A model generated the notes under the pieces. That model did no database searches, had not been told where the DNA came from, and was given only the letters and a program-made list of their open reading frames with translations. 64,000 nt of DNA, from NCBI RefSeq assembly GCF_047601025.1, contig NZ_JASGJZ010000001.1, forward strand, positions 1,736,001-1,800,000. The letters are read 5' to 3'. The position numbers and the translations under genes were made by a program. This DNA is from Pseudorhodoferax sp047601025. Its GTDB lineage: Bacteria > Pseudomonadota > Gammaproteobacteria > Burkholderiales > Burkholderiaceae_C. Each line of letters begins with the position of its first letter. Positions within the stretch are counted from its first letter, which is position 1. Of this stretch, positions 33,976 through 42,324 are shown in pieces.

Positions 33976-34914
33976 TCAGCGGACCCGTTCCGGCGCCAGC
34001 TTCTCGATCAGGCCGTTCAGCTCTTCCAGCGAGCCGAACTGGATGGCCAGTTCGCCGGCCTCCAGCACGCGGCCGCCGCGCTTGACGCGCTTCTTGACCC
34101 GGATCTCGACGTCGGCGGCCAGCAGGTCGGAGAGTTCCTCCTCCACCCGCGCGAGGTCGCGCGACTTTTCCTTGCGGGGCTTGGGTGCGCTCAGCGCGGA
34201 CTCGGTCGACAGCTTCTTGGCCAGGCCTTCGGCCTCGCGCACCGACAGCTTCTTCGCCGAGATCTGGTTGGCCGCCGTGATCTGCATGGCCCGGTCCAGC
34301 GGTAGCAGCGCACGCGCGTGGCCCATGTCCAGGTCGCCGGCCATCAGCATGGTCTGCACCGGCTCGGCCAGCTGCAGCAGGCGCAGCAAGTTGCTGGCGG
34401 CGCTGCGCGAGCGGCCGACGGCCTGGGCCGCCTGCTCGTGCGTGAGGCCGAATTCGCGCACCAGGCGCTGCAGGCCCTGGGCTTCCTCGAGCGGGTTCAG
34501 GTCCTCGCGCTGGATGTTCTCGATCAGCGACATCGCCGCCGCGGATTCGTCCGGCACGTCGCGCACCAGCACCGGCACCTCGGCCAGGCCGGCCAGCCGC
34601 GCCGCACGGAAGCGGCGCTCGCCGGCGATGATCTCGTAGCGGCCGGCGTGCTCGCCGCCGGCCAGCTTGCGGACCAGGATGGGCTGCATGATGCCCTGGG
34701 CCTTGATGCTCTCGGCCAGCTCGTACAGCGCGCCCTCGTCCATGCGGGTGCGCGGCTGGTACTGGCCGGGGACCATCTGGTCCAGCGCCAGCGTGCTGGG
34801 CAGGGTATCGGCGGCCGCCGCGGGAGCGGGGGCCTCGGCGGGCGTGTCGGCGAAGGACGGGCCCAGCAGGGCTTCCAGCCCGCGGCCCAGGCCCTTGGGG
34901 CGCTTGGTGACCAT
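33976..34914 (-). CDS. parB: Chromosome-partitioning protein ParB
   Basis: This 312-residue protein starts KRPKGLGRGLEALLG, the usual ParA-stimulating N-terminus. The CTPase/ParB domain shows PGQYQPRTRMDEGALYELAESI, GERRFRAARLAGL and ENIQREDLNPLEEAQ. The helix-turn-helix is EQAAQAVGRSRSAASNLLRLL. A C-terminal dimerisation helix ends the protein. It loads at parS; two parS sites lie 1.5-2.5 kb upstream. It is the last gene of the mnmG-rsmG-parA-hydrolase-parB string. Confidence 0.96.
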   Translation of the reverse strand: MVTKRPKGLGRGLEALLGPSFADTPAEAPAPAAAADTLPSTLALDQMVPGQYQPRTRMDEGALYELAESIKAQGIMQPILVRKLAGGEHAGRYEIIAGERRFRAARLAGLAEVPVLVRDVPDESAAAMSLIENIQREDLNPLEEAQGLQRLVREFGLTHEQAAQAVGRSRSAASNLLRLLQLAEPVQTMLMAGDLDMGHARALLPLDRAMQITAANQISAKKLSVREAEGLAKKLSTESALSAPKPRKEKSRDLARVEEELSDLLAADVEIRVKKRVKRGGRVLEAGELAIQFGSLEELNGLIEKLAPERVR

Positions 34915-34920
34915 AGTTGT

Positions 34921-35487
34921 CTAGTCGCTTCCTTGGAGTTCGTGCAGCAATGCGCGGCCGGCGGGCCATTCGCCCAGGCCAGAGTCGGCGTTCAGGTGGC
35001 CGTGCGCGCCCATGTCGCGCAGGTCGGCGCCCCAGGCATCGGCCAGGGTGCGCGCCTTGTCGAAGCTGCAATAGGGATCGTCCCGGCTGGCCGCCAGGAT
35101 CGCGCGGAACGGCAGGCGCTGGCGCACGACGGGCGCCCAGCCCGGCAAGGCATGGCGCAGGTCCTCGCGCTCGACGTCGCCGGGCGCGACCAGCAGCGCG
35201 CCGCGCACGCGGCCGGTCAGCCGGCTGTGGGCGGCCCAGGCCGCCGCCTGGATGCAGCCCAGGCTGTGCGCGGCCAGCAGCACGGGCCGCGCCGGCGGAA
35301 GGGACAGCAGCACCTCGTCCAGCCGCGCCAGCCAGTCGCCGCGCCGAGGCTGCATCCAGTCGTGCTGTTCGACACGCAGGTCGCCATGGCGCGCCTCCCA
35401 CAGCGTCTGCCAGTGGCCCGGGCCGGAGCCCTGCCAGCCCGGCAGCGTCAGGACCAGGGCGCCTTCGGCAGGCGGGACGGCGTTCAT
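34921..35487 (-). CDS. RBBP9/YdeN family alpha/beta hydrolase
   Basis: This 188-residue serine hydrolase has the family opening TLPGWQGSGPGHWQTLWE, the nucleophile elbow AAHSLGC, an acidic SRDDPYC segment and the His in MGAHGHLNADSG. It overlaps the parA end by 3 bp and lies 6 bp before parB, so it is embedded in the partition operon. Its role there is unknown. Substrate unknown. Confidence 0.88.
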   Translation of the reverse strand: MNAVPPAEGALVLTLPGWQGSGPGHWQTLWEARHGDLRVEQHDWMQPRRGDWLARLDEVLLSLPPARPVLLAAHSLGCIQAAAWAAHSRLTGRVRGALLVAPGDVEREDLRHALPGWAPVVRQRLPFRAILAASRDDPYCSFDKARTLADAWGADLRDMGAHGHLNADSGLGEWPAGRALLHELQGSD

Positions 35488-36248
35488 CGGTTGCGGGCGA
35501 CCATCTCGCGCGCGAACGCCAGATAGGCCTGGCTGCCGCGCGCCGAGGGATCGAACACCACGCCGGGCAAGCCATAGCTGGGCGCCTCGGCCAAGCGCAC
35601 GTTGCGCGGGATCACGGTCTCGAACACCTTGTCGCCGAAATGGGACTTCAGCTGGTCGGCCACCTGCTGCTGCAGCGTGATGCGCGGGTCGAACATCACG
35701 CGCAGCAGGCCGATGACCTTCAGCTCCTTGTTCAGGTTGGCGTGCACCTGCTTGATGGTGTTGACCAGGTCGCTCAGCCCTTCCAGCGCGAAGTACTCGC
35801 ACTGCATCGGCACGACCACGCCATGCGCGGCGCACAGGCCGTTCAGCGTCAGCAGTGACAGCGAGGGCGGGCAGTCGATCAGCACGAAGTCGTACTCGCC
35901 CTGCACGGCTTCCAGCGCCTGGCGCAGCCGGCGCTCGCGGCGCTCGACGCCGACCATCTCGATCTCCGCGCCGGCCAGGTCGCGGCTGGCGCCGAGCACG
36001 TGGTAGCCGCATTTCTCGGACGCCACGCGCGCCTCGGCGATGGTGGCGGACTCCAGCAGCACGTCGTAGACCGACAGCGCCAGCTCGCGCTTGTCCACGC
36101 CCGAGCCCATGGTGGCGTTGCCCTGCGGGTCCAGGTCGACCAGCAGCACGCGCTGCCCGGCCCGCGCCAGCCCGGCCGCGAGGTTGACGCTGGTGGTGGT
36201 CTTGCCGACCCCGCCCTTCTGGTTGGCGATGCAAAAAACTCGGGCCAT
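35484..36248 (-). CDS. parA: Chromosome-partitioning ATPase ParA
   Basis: This 254-residue protein has the deviant Walker A KGGVGKTT (residues 11-18, signature lysine 11), Walker A' LLVDLDPQGNAT, and Walker B VLIDCPPSLSLLT. Small ParA without a DNA-binding N-terminus, as in chromosomal Soj/ParA. It drives segregation of ParB-parS complexes. rsmG is 71 bp upstream. Confidence 0.96.
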   Translation of the reverse strand: MARVFCIANQKGGVGKTTTSVNLAAGLARAGQRVLLVDLDPQGNATMGSGVDKRELALSVYDVLLESATIAEARVASEKCGYHVLGASRDLAGAEIEMVGVERRERRLRQALEAVQGEYDFVLIDCPPSLSLLTLNGLCAAHGVVVPMQCEYFALEGLSDLVNTIKQVHANLNKELKVIGLLRVMFDPRITLQQQVADQLKSHFGDKVFETVIPRNVRLAEAPSYGLPGVVFDPSARGSQAYLAFAREMVARNR

Positions 36249-36292
36249 GGTGTGTGTCGTATGCGGCGGCAGCGGAAAACAGTCCGCGAGTT

Positions 36293-36320
36293 TACGCGGC
36301 TGCGGTTACGCGGCTGCGGT
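36293..36320. repeat. Two tandem 14-bp repeats between rsmG and parA
   Basis: TACGCGGCTGCGGT occurs twice in tandem (36293-36306, 36307-36320), followed by a partial third copy. The second copy ends inside the rsmG stop codon on the minus strand, like the repeat at the bactofilin stop. Confidence 0.7.
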
Positions 36321-36967
36321 TACGCTGCGGCGGGACGCAGCCAGACGATACAGCGCTCGGCCGCAAGGTCCGGCACCTGCAGATGTTCCACGTGAAACAC
36401 CTGCACGCCGGGCGGCAGTTTGGCGATCTCGTCGCGCGGCTCCTTGCCCTTCATGGCGAGCCAGACGCCGCCCGGCGCGAGCGCCGCGCGCGACCATGCG
36501 GTGAAGTCGGCCAGCGCAGCGAAGGCGCGGCTGGACACCACGTCGTAGCCGCCGGCCAGGTTCTCGACGCGGGCGTGCAGCCCGCGCAGGTTGGCGAGCT
36601 TCAGCTCCACCGCCACCTGCTGCACGAAGGCGGCCTTCTTGGCGACCGTGTCCACGCAGTCCACCTGCAGCTGCGGATGCAGGATGGCGAACACGACACC
36701 CGGCAGCCCGGCCCCGGCGCCCACGTCCAGCAGCCGCGGACTGGCGGCGCCCTGCCGCTCCGCCAGTACGCGCCGCAGCGGCGGCACGGCCGCCAGGCAG
36801 TCGAGCAGATGCTGCGTCAGCATCTGATCGGGATCGCGCACGGCCGTGAGGTTGTAGACCCGGTTCCACTTGGCGATCAGCGCCAGGTAGGCCAGCAGCG
36901 CGTCGGCCTCGCCGTCCGACAGCGGCAGGCCCAGCGCCCCGGCCGCCTGCAGCAGCCGCGCCTTCAC
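36320..36967 (-). CDS. rsmG: 16S rRNA (guanine527-N7)-methyltransferase RsmG
   Basis: This 215-residue protein begins with GTG at 36967 overlapping the mnmG stop (GTGA). It shows KWNRVYNLTAVRDPDQMLTQHLLD, the SAM motif RLLDVGAGAGLPG, and DVVSSRAFAALADF. It methylates G527 of 16S rRNA. Its C-terminal coding region contains a near-perfect parS site, so the frame encodes FHVEH there. It is longer than many RsmG by a few residues only. Confidence 0.95.
   Translation of the reverse strand: MKARLLQAAGALGLPLSDGEADALLAYLALIAKWNRVYNLTAVRDPDQMLTQHLLDCLAAVPPLRRVLAERQGAASPRLLDVGAGAGLPGVVFAILHPQLQVDCVDTVAKKAAFVQQVAVELKLANLRGLHARVENLAGGYDVVSSRAFAALADFTAWSRAALAPGGVWLAMKGKEPRDEIAKLPPGVQVFHVEHLQVPDLAAERCIVWLRPAAA
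36384..36399. other. parS-like site inside rsmG
   Basis: TGTTCCACGTGAAACA differs at one position from the universal parS TGTTTCACGTGAAACA. It is 1.5 kb from parB. Confidence 0.85.
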
Positions 36968-38892
36968 GCCGCCACCGCCCGGCCGCCGCGCTTCTTCAGG
37001 TGCACCAGCAGCAGCGACACGGCGGCCGGCGTCACGCCGGAGATGCGCGAGGCCTGGCCCAGCGTCTCGGGCCGGTGCTTCTGCAGCTTTTGCCGCACCT
37101 CGATCGACAGCGCCGGCACCGCCATGTAGTCGAAGTCCGGCGGCAGCTTCAGCGTCTCCAGGTGCGCCGCGCGCTCGACCTCCTCCTTCTGCTTGCCGAT
37201 GTAGCCCGCATATTTGGCGGCGATCTCGATCTGCTCGACCACGTCCTCGCCCAGCGCCTGCTCGGGCGCGAAGCGCCCGCCGTCCAGCGACATCAGCCCG
37301 GCATGGTCCACGCCGGGCCGGCGCAGCAGTTCCGCCAGGCTGTATTCGTGCTCGATGGCCTTGCCCAGCACGCGCTCGGCCTCCGATGCCGGCAGGTTGC
37401 GGGGGTTGATCCACAGCGAGCGCAGCCGCTCTGTTTCACGTGAAACAGCATCGCGCTTGCGGCAGAAAACCTCCCAGCGCGCGTCGTCCACCAGGCCCAT
37501 CCGGCGGCCGGCTTCGGTCAACCGCATGTCGGCGTTGTCCTCGCGCAGCTGCAGCCGGAACTCCGCCCGGCTCGTGAACATGCGGTACGGCTCGCTGACG
37601 CCCTTGGTGATCAGGTCGTCCACCAGCACGCCCAGGTAGGCCTCGTCGCGCGCCGGCACCCAGGGTGCGCGATCCTGGCACTGCAGCGCGGCGTTCACGC
37701 CCGCGAACAGGCCCTGGGCCGCCGCTTCCTCGTAGCCGGTCGTGCCGTTGATCTGGCCGGCGAAGAACAGGCCGCCGATCGCGCGCGTCTCGAAGCTGCT
37801 CTTGAGGGCGCGGGGATCGAAGTAGTCGTACTCGATCGCATAGCCCGGCCGCAGGATATGGGCGTTCTCCAGCCCCGGCATCGAGCGCACCAGCGCGAGC
37901 TGGATGTCGAACGGCAGGCTGGTCGAGATGCCGTTCGGGTAGACCTCGTGCGTCGTCAGCCCCTCCGGCTCCAGGAAGATCTGGTGGCTCTCCTTGTCGG
38001 CGAAGCGGTTGATCTTGTCTTCCACGCTGGGGCAGTAGCGCGGCCCCACGCCTTCGATCTTGCCGGTGAACATCGGGCTGCGGTCGAAGCCGGAGCGGAT
38101 GATCTCGTGCGTGCGCGCATTGGTGTGCGTGATCCAGCATGGCACCTGGCGCGGATGCATGGTGGCGCTGCCCATGAAGCTGAACACCGGCATGGCCGCG
38201 CGCTCGCCGCCGGGCATGCCGTCGCCGGGCTGCGCGGTGCAGCGGGAGAAGTCGATGCTGCGCCCGTCCAGCCGCGGCGGCGTGCCGGTCTTCAGCCGGC
38301 CCTGCGGCAGCTGCAGCTCCTTGAGCCGCGCGCTCAGCGATTGCGCCGGTGGATCGCCGGCGCGGCCGGCCGCATAGTTGTTCAGCCCGACGTGGATCTT
38401 GCCGTCCAGGAAGGTGCCGGCCGTCAGCACCACGGTGCGGCCGCGGAAGGCGATGCCGACCTGCGTGACGGCGCCCACCACCCGCTCGCCCTGCACCAGC
38501 AGGTCGTCCACGGCCTGCTGGAACAGCCACAGGTTCGGCTGGTTCTCCAGCATGCGGCGGATCGCGGCCTTGTACAGGATGCGGTCGGCCTGGGCCCGGG
38601 TGGCGCGCACGGCCGGGCCCTTGCTGGAATTGAGGATGCGGAACTGGATGCCGGCCTCGTCGGTCGCCAGCGCCATGGCACCGCCCAGCGCGTCCACCTC
38701 CTTGACGAGGTGGCCCTTGCCGATGCCGCCGATCGACGGGTTGCAGCTCATCTGGCCTAGCGTCTCGATGTTGTGGGTCAGCAGCAGCGTGCTGCAGCCC
38801 ATGCGGGCGGCGGCCAGCGCCGCCTCGGTACCGGCGTGGCCGCCGCCGACGACGATGACGTCGAATTCCTGGGGATGGGTGTAGGGGCTCAT
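36964..38892 (-). CDS. mnmG: tRNA uridine-5-carboxymethylaminomethyl modification enzyme MnmG
   Basis: This 642-residue protein has the FAD motif DVIVVGGGHAGTEAALAAAR (G16-x-G18-x-x-G21), GQMSCNPSIGGIGKGHLVKEVDALGG, and the family's Cys-bearing PRYCPSVEDK region. The C-terminal domain ends in the tRNA-binding helical part (SGVTPAAVSLLLVHLKKRG). It works with MnmE on wobble U34. Its ATG directly abuts the TGA of the PIN toxin gene. Confidence 0.97.
   Translation of the reverse strand: MSPYTHPQEFDVIVVGGGHAGTEAALAAARMGCSTLLLTHNIETLGQMSCNPSIGGIGKGHLVKEVDALGGAMALATDEAGIQFRILNSSKGPAVRATRAQADRILYKAAIRRMLENQPNLWLFQQAVDDLLVQGERVVGAVTQVGIAFRGRTVVLTAGTFLDGKIHVGLNNYAAGRAGDPPAQSLSARLKELQLPQGRLKTGTPPRLDGRSIDFSRCTAQPGDGMPGGERAAMPVFSFMGSATMHPRQVPCWITHTNARTHEIIRSGFDRSPMFTGKIEGVGPRYCPSVEDKINRFADKESHQIFLEPEGLTTHEVYPNGISTSLPFDIQLALVRSMPGLENAHILRPGYAIEYDYFDPRALKSSFETRAIGGLFFAGQINGTTGYEEAAAQGLFAGVNAALQCQDRAPWVPARDEAYLGVLVDDLITKGVSEPYRMFTSRAEFRLQLREDNADMRLTEAGRRMGLVDDARWEVFCRKRDAVSRETERLRSLWINPRNLPASEAERVLGKAIEHEYSLAELLRRPGVDHAGLMSLDGGRFAPEQALGEDVVEQIEIAAKYAGYIGKQKEEVERAAHLETLKLPPDFDYMAVPALSIEVRQKLQKHRPETLGQASRISGVTPAAVSLLLVHLKKRGGRAVAA
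37432..37447. other. Perfect parS site inside mnmG
   Basis: TGTTTCACGTGAAACA, the exact 16-bp palindromic ParB-binding consensus. It is 2.5 kb from parB and 1 kb from the second site. In bacteria parS sites cluster near oriC. Confidence 0.95.
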
Positions 38893-39318
38893 TCAGGCTG
38901 CCTGTACGAGAAAAGTGGGAATGGCCAGGGCCTCGGCGGCCTGGGCCTGGTGTTTGTCGGCAGTGATGAACATGTCCACGCCCGCCGCCTGCGCCGTGGC
39001 GATGTGCAGCGCATCCATGGCCCGCAGGCGCGCGCCCGCCATGGCCTGGGTGGACAGGGCCTCGATGCGGCTGTCCAGCGGCATCACGTCGAAGCCGTCG
39101 AAATCCTGGGCCAGCGCCTGCAGGTCGGCCTGCAGGTCGGCTTGCGTGGTCGCGCCGTCGTGCAGGTCGCGGCACAGGCTGGCGGCGACTTCCATGCGGG
39201 CGTGCGCCGCCATCACCACGCCGTCGGCGCGTTCCAGCCATTGCTGCACCTGGTCGTGGCCCTGCTCGTCGCGGTAGCGCTTGGCGATGGCCGAGGTGTC
39301 GAACAGCACGCGCATCAT
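38893..39318 (-). CDS. PIN domain (VapC-type) toxin
   Basis: This 141-residue protein has the PIN acidic residues: VLFDTSAIAKRY (Asp7), ARMEVAASL (Glu), AMDALHIATA and ITADKHQ (Asp). PIN toxins are Mg2+-dependent RNases, often cutting tRNA. ATG at 39318 overlaps the antitoxin stop (ATGA). Its own stop abuts the mnmG ATG. Upstream GTG at 39324 is possible. Confidence 0.85.
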   Translation of the reverse strand: MMRVLFDTSAIAKRYRDEQGHDQVQQWLERADGVVMAAHARMEVAASLCRDLHDGATTQADLQADLQALAQDFDGFDVMPLDSRIEALSTQAMAGARLRAMDALHIATAQAAGVDMFITADKHQAQAAEALAIPTFLVQAA

Positions 39319-39563
39319 CCGCACCTCGCCTGCTCGCGCTCGTCGATGATGCGCTGCGCGATCGTCTTGCCGTCCGGCCGCACCACCCTGCGCGGGGTGA
39401 TGCGCTGTTTCCAGTGCGGCAATGGCGCGGCCTCGGGCCGCGCCGGCACCAGGTCGGCCACCGGCTTGCCATGGCGCAGGATGCGCACGGTCTCGCCTTG
39501 CGCGACCAGGTCCAGCATGGCCGAGACGTTGGCGCGGAATTCACTCAGGGGGAGGATCTGCAT
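39315..39563 (-). CDS. Phd/YefM-type antitoxin
   Basis: This 82-residue protein starts MQILPLSEFRANVSAMLDLV, typical of Phd/YefM DNA-binding N-termini, followed by VRILRHGKPVADLVP and a basic C-terminal tail that should wrap the toxin. It is the first gene of the string leading into PIN, mnmG and rsmG. Two TGTACA boxes overlap its start, suggesting autorepression. Confidence 0.85.
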   Translation of the reverse strand: MQILPLSEFRANVSAMLDLVAQGETVRILRHGKPVADLVPARPEAAPLPHWKQRITPRRVVRPDGKTIAQRIIDEREQARCG

Positions 39564-39590
39564 TTGTACAACTCTGAAGGATTTGTACAT
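39562..39590 (-). promoter_or_regulatory. Operator boxes of the toxin-antitoxin operon
   Basis: ATTTGTACA occurs twice (39562-39570 and 39581-39589), 19 bp apart, almost two helix turns. TGTACA is itself palindromic. One box overlaps the antitoxin start. The antitoxin-toxin complex probably binds here. Confidence 0.55.
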
Positions 39591-39617
39591 TCTAGGGACC
39601 GTGGTCCAATCCTCCGG

Positions 39618-39911
39618 ATGCCAGCCCTGGATCCCCCTGCTCCCGCCTGCCGCAGCGGCTGCGGCGCCTGCTGCATCGCGCCGTCGATCAGCTCGCCGAT
39701 TCCCGGCATGCCGCGCGGCAAGCCGGCCGGCGTACGCTGCGTGCAGCTCGACGAGGCGCTGCGCTGCCGGATCTTCGGCCGGCCGGAGCGCCCGGCCGTC
39801 TGCGCCGGCCTGCGGCCCTCGGCCGAGATGTGCGGCGCCAGCCGCGCACACGCGATGGCCTGGCTGCAGCGGCTGGAGGCGGCCACGGCGCCCAGCGCCG
39901 CCAACGGCTGA
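39618..39911 (+). CDS. YkgJ family cysteine cluster protein
   Basis: This 97-residue protein has Cys-rich segments CRSGCGACC, VRCVQLDEALRCRIFG and AVCAGL...EMCGA, in the spacing of the YkgJ zinc/iron-chelating family. Also GMPRGKPAGVRC. Function unknown. It is divergent from the antitoxin gene. Confidence 0.82.
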   Translation: MPALDPPAPACRSGCGACCIAPSISSPIPGMPRGKPAGVRCVQLDEALRCRIFGRPERPAVCAGLRPSAEMCGASRAHAMAWLQRLEAATAPSAANG

Positions 39912-40039
39912 CGCCCGGGAGGGCACCGCGACTGGCCCTCCAGCGGGACCGCCCCGCCGGCATCCGTCCAGGATCTGCAGATGGCGCGCCATGCCGACTC
40001 AGCCGTGGCACGACCCCGGCAAGCTCCGCCGGCGTCTGT

Positions 40040-40973
40040 TCAGGACTGCAGATACGGCGCCAGCACCTGGGCCAGCCAGTCCATGAACACGCGCAGCCGC
40101 ACCGGCACCTGGCGCCGGTGCGCGTACAGCAGCGCGACCGGCAGGTCCGGCGCGCGCCACTGCGGCAGCACCTCGACCAGCGCGCCGGCCTCGAGCTGCG
40201 GGCGCAGCGCGATCACCGGCGCCTGGATGATGCCGAGCCCCGCCAGGCAGGCCGCGCCATAGGCCTCGGCGTTGTTGACGGTGACACCGCCCGCCATCGG
40301 GACATGGCGCACCGCGACGGCGGCCTGCTGCACCTCGAGGCCCGGGCTGCGCGTGCCGAGCCACGTGGCGTAGCGCACCAGCCGGTGCCGGGCCAGGTCG
40401 TCCAGCGTCCGCGGCACGCCATGCCGGGCCAGGTAGGCCGGGCTGGCCAGGTTGTGCTGGGACAGGGCCCCGAGGGGCCGCGCGACCAGTTCGGACGCCT
40501 CCAGCACGCCGGTGCGCACCACGCAGTCGAAACCCTCGGCCACCAGGTCCACGCGCCGGTCGGTGCTGGACAGCTCGATCTCCAGCCCCGGATGCCGGTC
40601 CAGGAACTCGGGCAGCCGCGGCAGCACCACGCACCGCGCCATGCCCAGCGACATGTCCACCCGCAGCTGGCCGCGCTAGGCCTGCCCTTCGCGGAACATG
40701 GCCTGCAGGTCGTCGAATGCGGCCAGCATCTCCTTGCAGCGCTCGTAGCAGGCCTGGCCGTCCGGCGTCGGCAGCACGCGCCGGGCATTGCGGCGCAGCA
40801 GCTGCGTGCCCAGCGCCTCCTCCAGCTGCTTGACCGACTTGGACACGCTGGCCTTGGGCAACCCCAGGCTGTCGGCGGCCTGCGTGAAGCTCGCCAGGCT
40901 CGGCAACGCGCGTGAAGATCAGCAGCAGCTCGGGGCGCAGCACGGGGCGATCGTTCGTTTTCGGCGAACGCAT
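40040..40973 (-). pseudogene. Broken LysR family regulator
   Basis: The pieces together make a LysR gene. From ATG 40973 the frame reads up to LLLIFTRVAE; a frameshift near 40890-40910 is needed to continue with ASFTQAADSLGLPKASVSKSVKQLE. That frame ends in an in-frame TAG (40676-40678) after AMFREGQA, and then resumes with RGQLRVDMSLGMARCVVLPRLPEF to the end (APYLQS). So it has one frameshift and one nonsense codon in otherwise good coding sequence; it is recent decay or sequencing error. It is divergent from an SDR gene it may once have regulated. Confidence 0.75.
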
Positions 40974-41051
40974 CTATCACTCGGGACTTCTTTATTGGCA
41001 GCGACCGCATCAACAAAGTGCGCCCATCGCACACCCTTCAGGAGATCCTCC

Positions 41052-41813
41052 ATGGCCACCACCCCCATCGCACTCGTCACCGGCGGCAGCCGCGGCCTGG
41101 GCCGCAGCACCGCGCTCGCCCTGGCCGCCCAGGGCACGGACGTCGTGCTGACCTACCAGCACAACGCCGAGCAGGCCACCGCGGCCGTCGCCGCGATCCA
41201 GGCCCTCGGCCGCCGCGCCGCGGCGCTGCCGCTGGACGTCGGCGACAGCCGCGGCTTCCCGGCCTTCGTGCAGCGCTTGCGCGAGGCGCTGGCCGCCACC
41301 TGGCAGCGCGAGCGCATCGACTTCCTGGTCAACAACGCCGGCATCGGCATCCACGCACCGTTCGCGCAGACCACCGAGGCGCAGTTCGACCAGCTGGTCG
41401 ACATCCACCTGAAGGGCACGTTCTTCCTGACGCAGGCCCTGCTGCCTCTGATCGCCGACGGCGGGCGCATCGTGAACCTGTCCTCCGGCCTGGCGCGCTT
41501 CACGATGCCGGGCTATGCCGCCTATGCCGCGATGAAAGGCGGCATCGAGGTGCTGTCGCGCTACATGGCCCAGGAACTGGGGCCGCGCGGCATCCGGGTG
41601 AACGTGGTCGCGCCCGGCGCGATCGAGACCGACTTCGGCGGCGGTACCGTGCGCGACGATGCCGGAGTCAACGCCGCCATCGCCGCGCAGACGGCGCTGG
41701 GCCGCGTCGGCCTGCCGGACGACATCGGCCCCGTGGTCGCGGCGCTGCTGTCACCCGGCATGGGCTGGGTCAACGGCCAGCGGATCGAGGCGGCGGGCGG
41801 CATCCACCTGTAA
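41052..41813 (+). CDS. SDR family oxidoreductase (FabG-like)
   Basis: This 253-residue classical SDR shows VTGGSRGLGRSTALALA, LVNNAGIGIHAPF, the catalytic Tyr in GYAAYAAMKGG and the cofactor loop PGAIETDFGGG. AGGAG lies 7 nt before the ATG. The insert ATWQRER before FLVNNAG is typical of a bacterial NADP-dependent group. Substrate unknown. A repeat element (copy B) begins directly after the stop. Confidence 0.87.
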   Translation: MATTPIALVTGGSRGLGRSTALALAAQGTDVVLTYQHNAEQATAAVAAIQALGRRAAALPLDVGDSRGFPAFVQRLREALAATWQRERIDFLVNNAGIGIHAPFAQTTEAQFDQLVDIHLKGTFFLTQALLPLIADGGRIVNLSSGLARFTMPGYAAYAAMKGGIEVLSRYMAQELGPRGIRVNVVAPGAIETDFGGGTVRDDAGVNAAIAAQTALGRVGLPDDIGPVVAALLSPGMGWVNGQRIEAAGGIHL

Positions 41814-42014
41814 GAAGGTGTGAACGAGCCGCTCACGCCGCGCGCGGCTCGATGACCACACCGGCTTCTCGCACCGCCGATGCGCCTCGGGCCTCGCCCT
41901 GTGGGCCGAGGCACGCCGGACGGCACACAGGCGCTGCAACCCATGTGCTGGCCCGGCCAGGACCGCAGCTGCGGCCTGCAAAACGCCCCGTCGTGGCCGC
42001 GATCGGAGCATTCA
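41814..42014 (+). repeat. Intergenic repeat, copy B
   Basis: Starts directly after the SDR stop codon with GAAGGTGTGAAC, then GCTCACGCC, like copy A at 28182. Shares ACGCCGGACGGCAC and TGGCCGCGATCGG with it, in the same order. No coding potential supported. Confidence 0.5.
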
Positions 42015-42324
42015 CTCAAAACCGCGGTACCCGCAGCCGGATTGGCTGGGCAGGGACGACTGGCGCGAAGCTGAGGGGGATCGGACAGACTCACCCGATG
42101 GGCAAAGCGGGACGCAGGGCGTTGGCACGGCGCGGCGCGGCTGGCCGGGCCGAGCAGCGGCAACTGGTGGACCCCCGCTGGGCGGGCGCATCACCGATCC
42201 CTCGGCCACCTCGTGGCGCTACGTCAGCGAGCGCATCGCGCCAGCCCCCAGGCCCCCGCCGGCCCTTGCCGCGCCGCCAGCTTCGGGGTGCTGCCGGATT
42301 TGGTCCACACCACCGGAGGCGGCG
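42015..42324. other. Intergenic stretch with a possible gene remnant
   Basis: No intact gene. One plus-strand frame near 42175-42240 reads LGGRITDPSATSWRYVSER, which looks protein-like but matches no family I can name. It may be a scrap of a lost gene. The rest shows nothing recognisable. Confidence 0.3.

Noticed and set aside
40676..40678. Reading TAG as a coded amino acid in the LysR gene
   Set aside because: A separate frameshift is also present in the same gene and no other gene in the window has an internal TAG; simple decay or sequence error is more likely.
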